DNA from: Acridotheres tristis
Taxonomy: Eukaryota; Chordata; Aves; Passeriformes; Sturnidae
Direction of reading: 5' to 3'
DNA: 64,000 nt
NCBI GenBank assembly: GCA_037013685.1
Contig: CM072886.1
Location: 74,030,535-74,094,534, forward strand
Shown here: piece by piece, positions 1 to 11,700 of the stretch
Position numbering within the stretch: the first letter of the stretch is position 1
Layout of the letters: each line of letters opens with the position of its first letter
Notes under the pieces: generated by a model
The model's input: only the letters and a program-made list of their open reading frames with translations
What the model was told of the DNA's origin: nothing
Database searches by the model: none
Position numbers and translations under genes: made by a program

Positions 1-1068
1 GTGTCATAGGAGTGGTTCTCTAGGCTTTATAATCTCCTGAATGTACTTGTTGTTGAGTGGTGTTTTGTTCTTATTGCCTACTGCTCACAAATGGCTTTCT
101 CAATTTCATCCCACCTAGTTTTTGAGAAACACTATCAAGGTATGAAGAGACTAACAATGAAAAGGAAATTAGTAGCTGGCGGCAATTGAATCAGAAAAAA
201 ATATTAATCTGTTATGACTACAAATAGTAGCATCAAATGTGAAAATAGACTTTCAAATTAATTAGCATTTAAGGGAAATGGGTTTGGATAGTTATCACAT
301 TGCTTTTAAGCAGCTATGTTTACAGGTACAGCTGTGCTTTCTATTCCTTGATAGAGAAAAAAAAAAAAAGAAATAAATAGACATTTCTAGTTTTAAAATT
401 GTTCTATGTTCCTACTTCTTGACAGCTAAAGGCTCAGGAAATCAAAACAAAACAAAACAAAACAACATAAACCAATGGTATTTTACTGTTCCTCACAGGT
501 CCAGTGAAAGGTACATATTCTTCACAAAGGCAAAGTTCTGTTTATTGATCCTATATATGTGTGGCAATAAGCATACTCTTCTCCATCTCCCTTGCTGTTA
601 TCTTGCCAAAATCCTTTCGGACACCTCTTTGTGAGGTGCAACCCACTACAGCTACAAATGGATGTAAAGAGACCAGATCTGACACACTCTTCATCACCAT
701 CCATACCTCAAGCCTTATTTCACATACCTTTTCTCTTTTTTCCCTCTACGCCTGTATAGTGCTTCCAAAGTGGCTGATATAAGTCATCAGGGTCACAGAA
801 CATGTGCATCAACTTCTTGAGACTTCAAGGTTTTCAAATAATCTGAACACCAGGAAGACTAAACCTTTTATTATATCTCATTTCCCCTTGAGCATTCCAA
901 CTTGGCAAAAAAAGAAATAAACAAATCATTCTTTATTGTCTTCTTCCTGCAAGGATGGTAATAACTGCAAAGAGAAAAATATAACTTCAGGCAGCTACAC
1001 TGCTGCTATGATAAATGAGTAATCTTTGCACATTTGCATCTACTTTCTTTAATATTTTTCACATACAG
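1..1068 (+). other. Cadherin intron, 3' part (5' part outside the window)
   Basis: Intronic by position, since the first exon in the window begins at 1069 with a codon already two bases old. It ends with a pyrimidine tract and CAG. Short A-rich runs occur near 358-372 and 446-465. Small open frames here show no recognisable domain. I see no repeat family I can name. Confidence 0.7.
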
Positions 1069-1205
1069 ATACTTCATGGATTGGAAGAATGATGTGGACA
1101 GCTACTTCACAATAGACGCTACTGAAGGAACCATTGCTACTAATGAATTACTGGACAGAGAAAGCACAGCACAATACAATTTCTCTATAATTGCAAGTAA
1201 AGTTA
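1069..1205 (+). CDS. CDH19: Type II cadherin (probably cadherin-19), internal exon encoding most of EC4
   Basis: This exon encodes part of a calcium-dependent homophilic adhesion protein of the plasma membrane. It is 137 bp, bounded by the acceptor ACATACAG and the donor GTAAGT. Its first base completes a codon begun in an upstream exon outside the window, and it ends in phase 1. The peptide starts [13 protein letters not shown] and carries the cadherin motif LDRE (in [13 protein letters not shown]), which together place it in EC4. NFS is a possible N-glycosylation site. The 137-bp length and both phases match the equivalent exon of type II cadherins as I know them. A second GT donor lies 9 bp upstream in the same phase (see findings). 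The start at 1034 of the open frame is only intron read-through; the splice site decides the boundary. The paralogue assignment rests on the last exon. Confidence 0.9.
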
Positions 1206-4200
1206 GTAAGTATGACACAAACTGAATTAATATGCTAATATGGTGTTTTTCTCAGAATGTAATGCTCAGGTATAAATATAATGTGAAGAGTGCTTGAATT
1301 GCCAAGAGTTTATTTAAGAAGGTTCAATGAATATCATTTTCCCAGACTCGTGAGGACAATTATGATGTTCAAACAGCCTTGTTTAGTAAGTTTTTGCTGG
1401 CAGACCTGATGTAACCACAATTCCCTTAGAAGCTGAAAAACATTTTGTCAGCATGTTGAGCATGAGGATCTGTGTGGTGATTTCCAGTTCTGATTTCTGA
1501 TTTTGTAAGTCACTTCATATGAAATTAGGTTAGTTAAATAACAGATCTGTCAATGTGCTTTTTGAAGGCAGAAAAATGTAATGGGTCATTTGATACTTAG
1601 ATAAAAAGTACACTAAAATTAAGTCAAGATCTAATGCCTTAAATGAACTAATCTTTGTGCTGCATCTCCCCTCTTGTCCCTTCTTGCTGCCCAAAATTTT
1701 ATGCCTAACCCCTCCTGTGTGATTTGTGGTGGGATAATTTCATTTCTTGTCTTTGAGTCTTCTGCATAACCTTTTTTTCATTAGAAGTCCCTTCCCCATA
1801 TATCATGTACCTGCAACATTTTTCATTGCCATCCATGTGTGTGGCATGTTTCGTTCGTGGTCTTGTCAAACTGTAACTCTCATAGGTGTATCTCACATTT
1901 TGAACACAAGTTTTCTGGTCACTTAGCAGTTGTGCAAAGGCCACAGAATTCTTTTTGTTGACATCAACAGGCTATAGAAGAGGGTCTTGCTGTATTTCTT
2001 ATTCATTCTATATTGTTTATGTGTCATAAAAGGCAAGTTTCTGTAGTAAAGAACATGTTTTCCTCAATGTATTTCTTAGCTGAATCTTTGAAAGTTAATA
2101 CATCCTACTAACAGGAAGAGGGAGATTTGGGAAGCAGAGATGATATATATTATTTCAGATTAAAAAAATCAAATTCTCAGTGGTAGTTATCTCAAAAAGA
2201 ACCACGGGGTCACTCCTGGGTACCTGAAAATATTAAAAGAACACCAGTCAAATGAATACTTGAATTTTATCCATAGATTGAAAAAGACATGCATTAACAG
2301 AGAAGCCTAAACTGTCAGAAGTGGTTGAGTCCATGGAGATACAAGTGCAGTATATCTTCACATAAAATCCAGCACAACTGTAATTTGTTTCCAGAGAAAC
2401 TGAAAGGCAGGCAGATGAAGAAAGAAGGTCTCATCATAGTCTATGTTTCAGTAAAGCTTAACTATTTAGACTTAGTAGTGGGCAAAGGACGTTTGAGATT
2501 TGTAATTTTTTTTCCTTCAGTAAGGAAACAGTTTTAGTAAAATTGATTTAAATCTGTCTATTATTCCCAAGAGTAATTAAAGTTGTATAAAACCCGGAAA
2601 TTTATTTGTCCATGGGCATATATATAAAACAGTATGATATTTAAGCAGAGCTGTAGCAAATAGTATATCTTTTGAAATCCCCATTTTTTTCAATTGCTAT
2701 GTTAAGAATCTGCACCTAAAGCATATCTGTGCTTCATTTCAGCATATCCCAAAATATTTATACATTGACCATTATCTATAAAGGTAATAACAATTGCTAT
2801 ATCTCTACTATGCTAGTAACTGGCAAAATTTGGGAGGATTTGAGGTATAGTAACTGTCAAAACATTATGTGCAAGTGTCTGACTAAAAGTGTAAAAATAA
2901 AGGAGGAGGATTGAGAGATGACACACTGCACAAAAGGAAAAAATAATGGTTAGAGAGAAAAACAAAATTGAAAAGGATTGAGGGGAAATTGCTATATTTG
3001 AAGAACTATTGATAGGAAAAATTGCTGTCCAGTGCTGACATAGAAACTGAGACTGTCAGCCTTTATCACAGAAAAAACAGAGAAGTTCCTTGATATGTGC
3101 ACGACTATGTAAAAAAGTGGGCCAGTATTGAAATTAGATGCATAAACCATCTTCAGAAAGGAACAGACAGTATTGTTCTTGAAGTATTTTCATTTCCGCA
3201 TGACCGTATCGCTCTAGAAGGACATATATATATATTATCTCCTTATAAAATAAGAATAAATAAGTAGACTTATAAGTAGCAGCAATCAGATTATGTTATT
3301 AAAAAACTTTATTGCTATTTTTTTTTCTTATTGTGAGAGAATAGCAACAACACCTCCCACACTTTTTAGGTACATCCTAATGATCACTCTGTAAATGACC
3401 TTTTCTTGAATTGTCCCTGAATGGAGATGTTTTTAAGCAGGAGGTGGATGATTGTTCTGCAGACATCCTGATGATGTGAGAGATATGAAGGCAGCTGAAT
3501 GCAGAACACGCCTAACCCATTCATAGAAATAAAGTTCCGTTTTTATATAGAACAAAGTGCATGACCAGGTGGGGGATATTTCAGATTCACATTGTTTTCC
3601 CCCATTTCAGTTCTCAATTCCTCTGTACTTCTTTTCATTACCTGACTACATTTCATTGTAGCTTGTTGTTTTATTTTCTAATTCTTAGGATAAATCAACA
3701 CCCTAGTAGCCTGCATGGTTGCTGTTTATGGACATTTTTGATGCCACAGAGCCTATCCAAATTAATAAATTAAACATGGCTCTCATTCATTTCAAGCACA
3801 AAGGCCATCTGGCATGAAGTAGATTATTTCTATGCCTTCTTATCTTCCAGAGTCACCACATGTGAATCAATCCTCTAAGAGCAGTCCCTGCCCTTACTAA
3901 TTCCCAGCACATGCACGTGAATTGTCCACAAGATCACTGGTTGCTCCAGGTCAAAACTGTACCAAGAGTGCCATAAGAGCATAGTGGCATAAAAGAATCA
4001 CGGTCGAGTGTTCAAAATTCCTACATATGCTGCCTAATTACCTGGCGTGGAAGTGGTTTTCTCCACTTTACAAAGGAGAATATAGATAAAATGCATAAGA
4101 GCTTACTTCTGCTTTCCTGTCCTGAAGGCATAATTTAACAGTAAAAATAAAGTAATAAATCCTTCCTGTCCAAACCGTCTTTCCAACTCACCTATGCCTA

Positions 4201-6361
4201 GGCCAGAATTTTGAGAATATTAAAGAAACCTCACCTTAAATCTCAAGATGGAGTTGATCTTCTGCATACCATAACTGAAATTAAGGAATCAGCAGTTCTC
4301 CTCAATAGCCAGTATCTATTTTCTCAGATACCTTGGATTTTCACAAGTCCATTGTTCAAAGAATGTTGCATGTTTTCTATTGCTGTAATAGCTTTGAACC
4401 CTTAAGATGTTGACAAATTATGGTAATCAAGCAAAATAAGGAAGCAGAATCGCCACTGTCTTACAGACAGGAAAAAACAAGGGAAGATGAAGTCAACTAT
4501 TTAATTAAGTTGATAAAATAAATTAATAAAGCTAATTAACTTTCCTATGTTTTCCAGGCAGAATTGAAAACTGAAATCAGTTCCTTAATTTCTAGGCTCA
4601 TGATTTAACCATTTTGTCTTCTCATCTGTGTAATCTGGGTTTAAAAGGCATAAGCAGAAGCTTTTAGTGACTCACTCGCTAATACCAGCATGTACATCAC
4701 TAATGTGTTCACAGGGTTCATAAAGACTTGATTTTGAGAGAAACAACAACCAAAAACTAGACAAAATTGAGGTCAAATCTGCAAAGTAGTATTTTAAATG
4801 CAATTCTTTATGCTGGTTCACATCAAGTATTACAGGTCTTTGGTATTATATATAAATTCAAAGCTGTACACAATCTTCTTGCAGTCATCATTTATATAGA
4901 CAAGTAGCTAAAGTGATGTCAGTGCAAACCAGAAAGAAAATCATATAAACAAAATAAAAAACTGAAATGAGTTCATCTTAGGCTCTGGTAATTCTGTTTA
5001 CTTTCATATCTGACTTTTCCAGACCATTTATGCAAGGCAAAATTATAGTTTGTGGAATAAAAGATTTTAGGCCTCTAATATATCTTTCAAAGAACACAGA
5101 GAATAAATCAGATACATCAGTGAGAAATAAATGTAAGAAGTATACTCATATTCATGTATCTTTCCAGAGCATGCTCTTCTATTGTGATTTAGAGGGAGAA
5201 AAAATGTCAAATCCTTTAGGTAATTTTAAAAATATAGGTCACATACAATCTGAACAGTTGGAAAAAATCAGAAAAAAGTCATTTAAACAAGCAACTTCAC
5301 AAAAATATGACCTAAAAGACTTCTTAAAGAAACTGACATGTCTAACACAAATTATCAAAATCACCTGATAGTTCCATGATGCATACATTTTGAATACATT
5401 CACTGTTTTATTGGAAAGGCATTGGGAACATATTCCTAAAAGGAAATTAAATTCTATGCCTGTATTTTGGTGGTGATTCATTAATCTCTAATCTATTTGA
5501 AAAATGTCTCCTGATCCCCTGTTTCTCAGTGTTGTACCATAAAATGAAGGTACACACACAAATACATCTAAAGCAAAACCTGAGTTACTCCATGTGAGTT
5601 GATGTGTCTTTTCAGTGAGTGCTGCTAGGAGGGGAGTTTTAGGTCAGATTGTTTCTCCCAGTCGCTGTGTGAGTTTGACCTGTTCAGGGATTTTCTGATC
5701 TCTTTATAGAGGTCTCGCCCTCTACTGAATAAAATAACTTCTTAGTATTTCTCTTTTTTATTTCCTATTATAAAAAGGAACTTATTCAATTGTGATCTAG
5801 ATTTCTTCCAGCTCTTCAGGCACCTAAAGAATGAGTATCTAATTCCTAGCTACTAGACCAAACTGTATTTTCTGTACTGCACAATGCCTTTCTCCACAGA
5901 GACGTTCTGCAGGTAGGGGTGATGCTCAATTGGAAATTAATGAAAATTCAAATAGTTGTCGTCATATATTTTCTCTATTAAATATTAAGTATTTCTCTAT
6001 TAAATTCATAGGTAGGGCTACAAATTTGTGATCAGGGCAGTGCATTTTTGTTGTCTTCTTAATTCCAAACGGTGTTTATAGCATGCCCAGTTTATATACT
6101 ACTTGTAAATAGGTAAAACAAAGTTCATCTTGCAGCTACTACTATGTAACTAGGAAATCATTGGGGGAATATCTTTGGTTTTGACAGAGGTCTCCTGAAA
6201 CTACTACTGCATTTAATAGTTCCTAAGAATAAAGAAGGAATCATGCAAATTTTCTACACTGACAATATGAAAAGACTTTGCTCCTTGCTGTGTTGGTCAT
6301 AAAGAAAAGAAATGCCAAGGATTATACAAACTGCAAAGCAAGTGCCCAACCCAAATAATTT

Positions 6362-6871
6362 GAAGGGTCCATTGAGGGCTGTGAAGATGATCAGAAGGCT
6401 GGAGCATGTCTCGTATGAAGACAGGCTGAGACAATTGAGCTTTTACAGCCTGGAGAAAAAAATGCTCTGGAATGACCTAATTGTGGCCTTCCAGTACTTG
6501 AAGGGAGCTTACAAGAGAACTGGACTTTTGAAAGCAGCATATAGTGACAGGACAAGGGGGAATGGATTCAAACTGAAGGAGAGTAGATTTGGATTGGAAA
6601 TGAGGCAGAAATTCTTTACAGTGAGGGTGCTGAGGCACTGGCACAGGTTGCCCAGAGCAGTTGTGCATGCCTCATCCCTGGAAGTGTTCAAGACAAAGTT
6701 GGAAGGGACTTTGAGCAATCTGGTCTAGTGGAAGGTGTCTCTGCATCTGTCAGGGAGCTTGGAACTAGATGATCTTTAAAGTTCCTTCCCACCCAAGCCA
6801 TTCTATGATTCTATGATTCTATGATTCTATGATTCTATGATTCTATGATTCTATGATTCTATGATTCTATG
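6362..6871 (+). mobile_element. CR1 LINE, 5'-truncated 3' end with C-terminal ORF2 remnant
   Basis: A sense-strand CR1 non-LTR retrotransposon fragment. The open frame to 6728 is the C-terminal end of the CR1 pol protein: it reads RRLEHVSYEDRLRQLSFYSL, then LIVAFQYLKGAY, DRTRGNGFKLKESRF and HRLPRAVV, and ends LSNLV with a TAG stop, all typical of avian CR1. The short 3' untranslated part ends ACCCAAGCCATTCTATG followed by ATTCTATG repeats. Only about 120 codons of the roughly 900-codon ORF2 remain, without the catalytic RT motifs, so it is dead. The frame has no stop or frameshift over these codons, suggesting a fairly young copy. The exact 5' boundary is uncertain by about 50 bp. Confidence 0.9.
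6800..6871 (+). repeat. (ATTCTATG)9, expanded CR1 3' tail
   Basis: Nine perfect tandem copies of the 8-mer that ends CR1 elements instead of poly(A). Most copies I know of have two to four, so this tail has probably expanded after insertion. Confidence 0.97.
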
Positions 6872-7872
6872 ATTTATTCCTGAAGATTCAAGACAACTCC
6901 TCTTGTACTTAAACATGGTCCTATGTTGTCATTCTCCACCACCCCGATTTGTAACATAGATTTTTTTCAGTAGTTAACTGTTTCTGCCACTCATCTTAAG
7001 TGAAAAAGGATAAAATAATTATACTTTTGACTCACCAGCTATGCTACTTTTCACATATTTGCTATTTTGCAGGAGGTTCCAGCAAAAAGTAAAAGAGAAC
7101 ATTATCTGCTTTGTATTAACTAGTGTCTCTGCTTTGTCAGTCATTGAATTTTCAAGTAAATTTGTTTATAAAATGCATTTAGTGACTGATGAAGATTATC
7201 TATAAAGAAAAGACAGTAGCAGAAAACATGGTGTATACTGTTGTTTAACATTTCTTTTGCACAAAAGTATTTGCTGCCTGCAGACCCTTTTGTAGTTAAA
7301 GAAATACTTTTCACAGCATAGCCAAATAGTTGAATGCTAGCTGTGCATATTTCACGGCTATACTTAACGCCGACTTTGTATGGCTTTCAGCACAATTTTG
7401 TTTTTTTTCATATCTTGCTCTGTTTCTCCGTCCTCTAAATTGGTATGCTATGCTTGCCTCCTTAATATCTTGAAATTCAAACAATGGCTAGGCAATAAAT
7501 ATCGATTTTCTGCATTTAGTTGTGGAAAACAGAATTTAATTTTAATCATTGGAAGTGTTTTCCACAGGCTTTATGAAAAGTGTTCTCAGAACACTTTTCA
7601 TCCTTAATAACAGGTACAACTTCACTTTTTTTTTTCCATTTATGCTCTGATAAACATAATCAAGCTTTTTGATTCCTTAACCCATGAAAAGTAATGGATC
7701 AAAGTCTGATATAAATTGATAAGCTGGTTATGTTTTTTTCTTAGTTCAAGTCAGAAATAAATGGAAGTCAAGGGCTTTTGCGAGTCACAGTATTGAGATC
7801 ACAGGTTTATGATAGCTTATGAGACTGGTGATGACAACAAACATAACGCTTTTCTTCTAAAATTATTTGTAG

Positions 7873-7994
7873 GCAACCCACTATTAACCAGCAAAGTCAA
7901 TGTTATAATAAATGTTTTGGATGTCAACGAGTTTCCTCCTGAAATTTCAGTTCCATATGAGACATCTGTATGTGAAAATGCCAAGCCAGGACAG
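7873..7994 (+). CDS. CDH19: Type II cadherin exon, end of EC4 and start of EC5
   Basis: The exon is 122 bp, with acceptor ATTTGTAG and donor GTATTT, entering in phase 1 and leaving in phase 0. Joined to the previous exon it reads [20 protein letters not shown], then [12 protein letters not shown] and [10 protein letters not shown]. The segment DVNEFPP is the calcium-binding DxNExPP linker between EC4 and EC5, so the ion-binding residues Asp and Asn-Glu are intact. The single Cys in SVCENA is one of the conserved EC5 cysteines of type II cadherins. The length of 122 bp is the family norm. A 6.7-kb intron separates this exon from the one before and contains a CR1 insertion. I see no frameshift or stop. 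Confidence 0.92.
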
Positions 7995-8593
7995 GTATTT
8001 CAAATTTGTAATACTTGATCTTTTGCTTTTTCTTTCCTTGTTATTTATAGCAGTAGAAATTTCTGGGTTTAAAAATTACATCATCGTCAGAATTCTTCTG
8101 TAAACAAAATGTCTGTGTTGGAAATACATATTGAAATTCTGTTTGTTGACTTTTAAGGTCTATTTAGAGCCTATTTTTTTTATTATTTTCTCCAATTATA
8201 TGGACCTGAGCCACCATTTACTGTGCATTTTATAGCTATGAGAGGAGAAAGAATCCCTTTCTTAAAGGGTTGTAACTGTGACAGAAGTAGCAGCAGATAA
8301 AGTGAAGCATAACCATGCAACTGAAAGCCATCGCTAGCATTTTAATATAAACAATAGATATTAAATACGGTAAATCTTTCTGATTTTCATCAGATATATC
8401 AAAGCAAGACCTTCTCTGAGTTCTCTGGTGGTTATAGAATTCAGAGTTGCCTCCAATGTCCAGGGTATTGTGGGAACGACAGTAATCCAGCAAAATTTCA
8501 CTTTCAACAGTTTCATTTGATGTTCACTTTGCACTTCTACAAACCTGCTTATTTTAGAAGAGTGAACTGACTTCAGAATTAATCTGGTTTCAG
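7995..8593 (+). other. Cadherin intron of 599 bp
   Basis: Bounded by GTATTT and GGTTTCAG. No repeat family or structured element recognised. Confidence 0.85.
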
Positions 8594-8711
8594 GTGATAC
8601 AGACCATCACTGCAGCAGATAAAGATTTGTCACCAGCTGGGCAAAGGTTTTCCTTCAAACTCTCATCTGAGGCTTCCAACAAACCAAACTTCACAGTCCA
8701 TGACTACAGAA
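8594..8711 (+). CDS. CDH19: Type II cadherin exon, first part of EC5
   Basis: The exon is 118 bp, with acceptor GGTTTCAG and donor GTAAGT, entering in phase 0 and leaving in phase 1. It begins [19 protein letters not shown] and ends [13 protein letters not shown] supplies the calcium-binding DxD-type motif of EC5, and NFT is a possible N-glycosylation site. The family usually has a 118-bp exon here. The GTG at the start is an ordinary Val codon after the splice, not a translation start. Only 599 bp of intron separate it from the previous exon, the shortest intron in the window, so the two are probably spliced together quickly and constitutively; that last point is inference. Confidence 0.92.
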
Positions 8712-11700
8712 GTAAGTTGGTTACCCACATCTCTCTTTCAGAGCAGCAGACTGTAGTTACAATGACAAAAATGTTTACTTTCAATTACAGTTGTGTCTAC
8801 AGAGCTAACATTTTTCTTTGACATTTCTAATTGCTAAACTCTCTAGGATTTATATTAATATAAATTCAGGTCTTGCACCTTTTCTTATTTTTAGGGACAG
8901 GAATTGTCAGAACACCAAAGGCTGAGATTTCCCTACAGGCCTTCAAAAACCCTGCTACCTGTTTTATTTTCTTCCTTTTATCATTCAGTATCACAGGAAG
9001 AATCCATATGCCAATGCAGGTATACCTTTAAACAAGGCACTATTGCTGTCTTGTTTAAATACTATGACTTTGCTAACCATTTCAAAGTACCCAGATATTG
9101 TGCTTTCTTGAGGATACATAGTCCTGAAGAAGAGTGAGTTCTAAATATGGACAGTGCTGCTGAAGTACAACACCCTTGGAGATTTATATAACTGACATCC
9201 CTGATTTTTCTTCGAATTTTTTGTCATAACTGAAAATCTTTTTGTTTTCCTTATTAACTTTAACTCTCTTGTTAGATGGCAAAGAAAAAAACAAGACAAA
9301 AAAATTGGTCTTGTTTTCTACTGTAAGCATCTTCAAGGATGTAGTCTTATGAACAGACACAGCTAAAACAAAATAAACTGCAGTAAATTTTCACCACTAA
9401 CTACTTTAATCAAATAAAAGAGAAAGAAGTATTTGAACTATTAGATGACCTTTAAATTACTGTGATAAGTTTTTAATATAAAAGGACTTATATTTCAAAG
9501 AAAGAATACCTAAAGCCATCTAACAAAGATCAAAAACATTCATCTGTGCAGGTCATAAGTATGACTATCTAAAGAAGTATATAATTCTTAATTTTTAAAA
9601 TTGCTGTTTTCAATTTAAATCTGAGTTACATCTGTTATAAGGTAAAGGTTTCTTTCTTGTAAATTAAGTGACCCAAGCCCTTAAAAGAACTAGAAATTAA
9701 TAATACACCAAATGAAATAAAATTGCGAAAGCTTTTTTTAAAAATATATTTAAAATATGTATATGGCCCAGATAATTTTTGAAGCCATGTACTATTGATA
9801 TTGTTATGTAATAGAAAACTAAAGCCAACAACATAAGCTAACAACTATTAATCCTGAAGAAACTTCAGGAAGAAATAAATCAGGAAAAAAAAAAAACCAA
9901 CTGTGCTTCTTTTCTCTTTATGTATAGCTCTCCTGTGAAGCTGATACAATGAAAATGGTTTATTCCCAAACTTAATAGATACTTTTATCTTTGTGTGCCA
10001 TAGATAGATTATGAGATTGAACAGATGAGCAAGAAACTTCACTTAAGGATTTGTAATTAGAGAATATAGTGAGACTATGCATAACATTGTAGACATGAAT
10101 TATAGTGTCTCATAAAACCAAAACTATGTAGATACAAAGCATTTTATCAAAGGGCATTCAAACAGTTTTCTTGAGACAGACAGCTCAATGAATCTGAAGG
10201 ATGACTTTACAACAGATCTAAGTTCCCTTACTTCTGTTTTTGAAGTATAGGGTATTACTCTACTCTGGAACATATTTCAAAGCCCATATAAGTAGAATCT
10301 TCACAATTATATAGTCTTAGAACATAAATACTATGTATTTCTAAATACCTTTAATTTTTTTTAACATTTCTTTAAAATAAGAAGTTCAATTTTTTTTTCC
10401 TTGTGTGTTTCCTAAAAGATCCTTTAATTTCACTGAGGTTGGGGGGTTTTTTTGGTGGGCTTTTTTTGCCTTTTTTTGTTTTTGTTTTTGTTTCTGTTTC
10501 TGTTTTTGGTTTTGTTTCTTTTTTTGTTTTCTTTTTGTTTGTTTTTTGGCTTTTGGTTTGTTTTTTGTTTTTTTTAAATTTTTTGTTGTTGTTTCTTTGC
10601 TTGTTTGTTTTTCTTTTTATGTTGTGGTTGGTTGGTTGGTTGGTTGTTGTTTTGGTTTTTTTTTGTTTTTTTCATAATTACAGACTTCTGCTTTAAATAG
10701 AAGTTCTTCTCATGCAATTTTAATAGATTTAATTAATCAAAAGAATCTTTAAACTTATTAAGTCTATACAGTAATTACAGCTTTAGTAAAGTGTGCTTCA
10801 CATATGAGTTTGGTGAGGAAATTGTTCAAATATTAGTAGATAATTAAATTTCCCTGTTTAAACCAGTAATGTTGACACTGAGATGACTTTGGATCTGTGA
10901 TCTGTTAATGAAGCTTCACTACTGTATATAAACAAGTGCAATATTACATTAAAAAGTGGAAACCTCCAATATATAAACTTTTAAAAGTATTTATAAAGAA
11001 TTTGAAAAAAAAGAAAGAAAAATAAAAAAATAAGCATACTATTTGTTACAATGTAAGGAACAAAAAAACCCACAAAAACCTTTTTCATTATCAACAATTT
11101 GCAGAGATATTAGAAAATCTATTCAAACAAAAATACTGTCTTGCAATATCTTCTGCCTTTTCTTTGCCAAAAAGGTGAAGGAAGGTCTATTCTGTGCACA
11201 ATTTAGAGGTCTAATAACACAACCTTATTTTCACTACAGAAACCTTTTAAAAACAAGTACCATTTTCTTTTAAGTTAGAAATTGTGTTGGTAACAAGCAG
11301 GTACTTTCTAAAAGAATTTTTGTTTTCCATTTTTTGGAGACACAGTGTTCACTGTGGTACAATTAATGCTTTTACAAGTAAAGGTGGCGTTTAAAATTAT
11401 TAAATAAATCAGGAAGCCTTAATCCCGTGCTATTCTATATAACTGAAAATCATGGGTGGTCTGATAATTCAGCAAGTATAACATTCTTGTGCTTCACCCA
11501 AGAGAAGCCCAGCCCCATACTTCAGAATATAACTTAACAAGGACTGGAGAGAGACAGAAGCTCAGGGTTGCCTTTCAGCAGAACTGAGATCAATCCACCA
11601 TGTTAATAGAAGTGATACCCTGGCAGAGCTGTCCTGCTTCCAAAGGGACTGCAGATCTCCCTCCTCCTGCTTTGCTAGCTTCACTCTGCTCTCTAGAGGG

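Larger units (their letters stand above)
1206..7872 (+). other. Cadherin intron of 6.7 kb with a CR1 insertion
   Basis: Bounded by GTAAGT and TTTGTAG. It holds the CR1 3' end at 6362-6871 and the palindrome at 7573-7601. A 112-codon open frame at 5030-5368 is not recognisable and shows no splice context. The rest is AT-rich sequence in which I see nothing I can name. Confidence 0.8.

Noticed and set aside
5030..5368. 112-codon open frame inside a cadherin intron
   Set aside because: Lys- and Ile-rich as expected for AT-rich DNA, no motif, no splice sites in register; kept only as a note.
6312..6728. 138-codon open frame as a possible host gene
   Set aside because: Its sequence is the C-terminal end of CR1 ORF2 followed by the CR1 tail; it belongs to the transposon.
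6800..6871. Tandem octamers as a CRISPR-like array
   Set aside because: Contiguous 8-bp repeats without spacers at a CR1 end in a bird genome; not CRISPR.
8594..8821. GTG at 8594 as a translation start
   Set aside because: It is the first codon of an internal cadherin exon immediately after a CAG acceptor.
10403..10696. Two hydrophobic open frames that look like membrane proteins
   Set aside because: Made of Phe, Leu, Val and Gly from a T/G simple tract.
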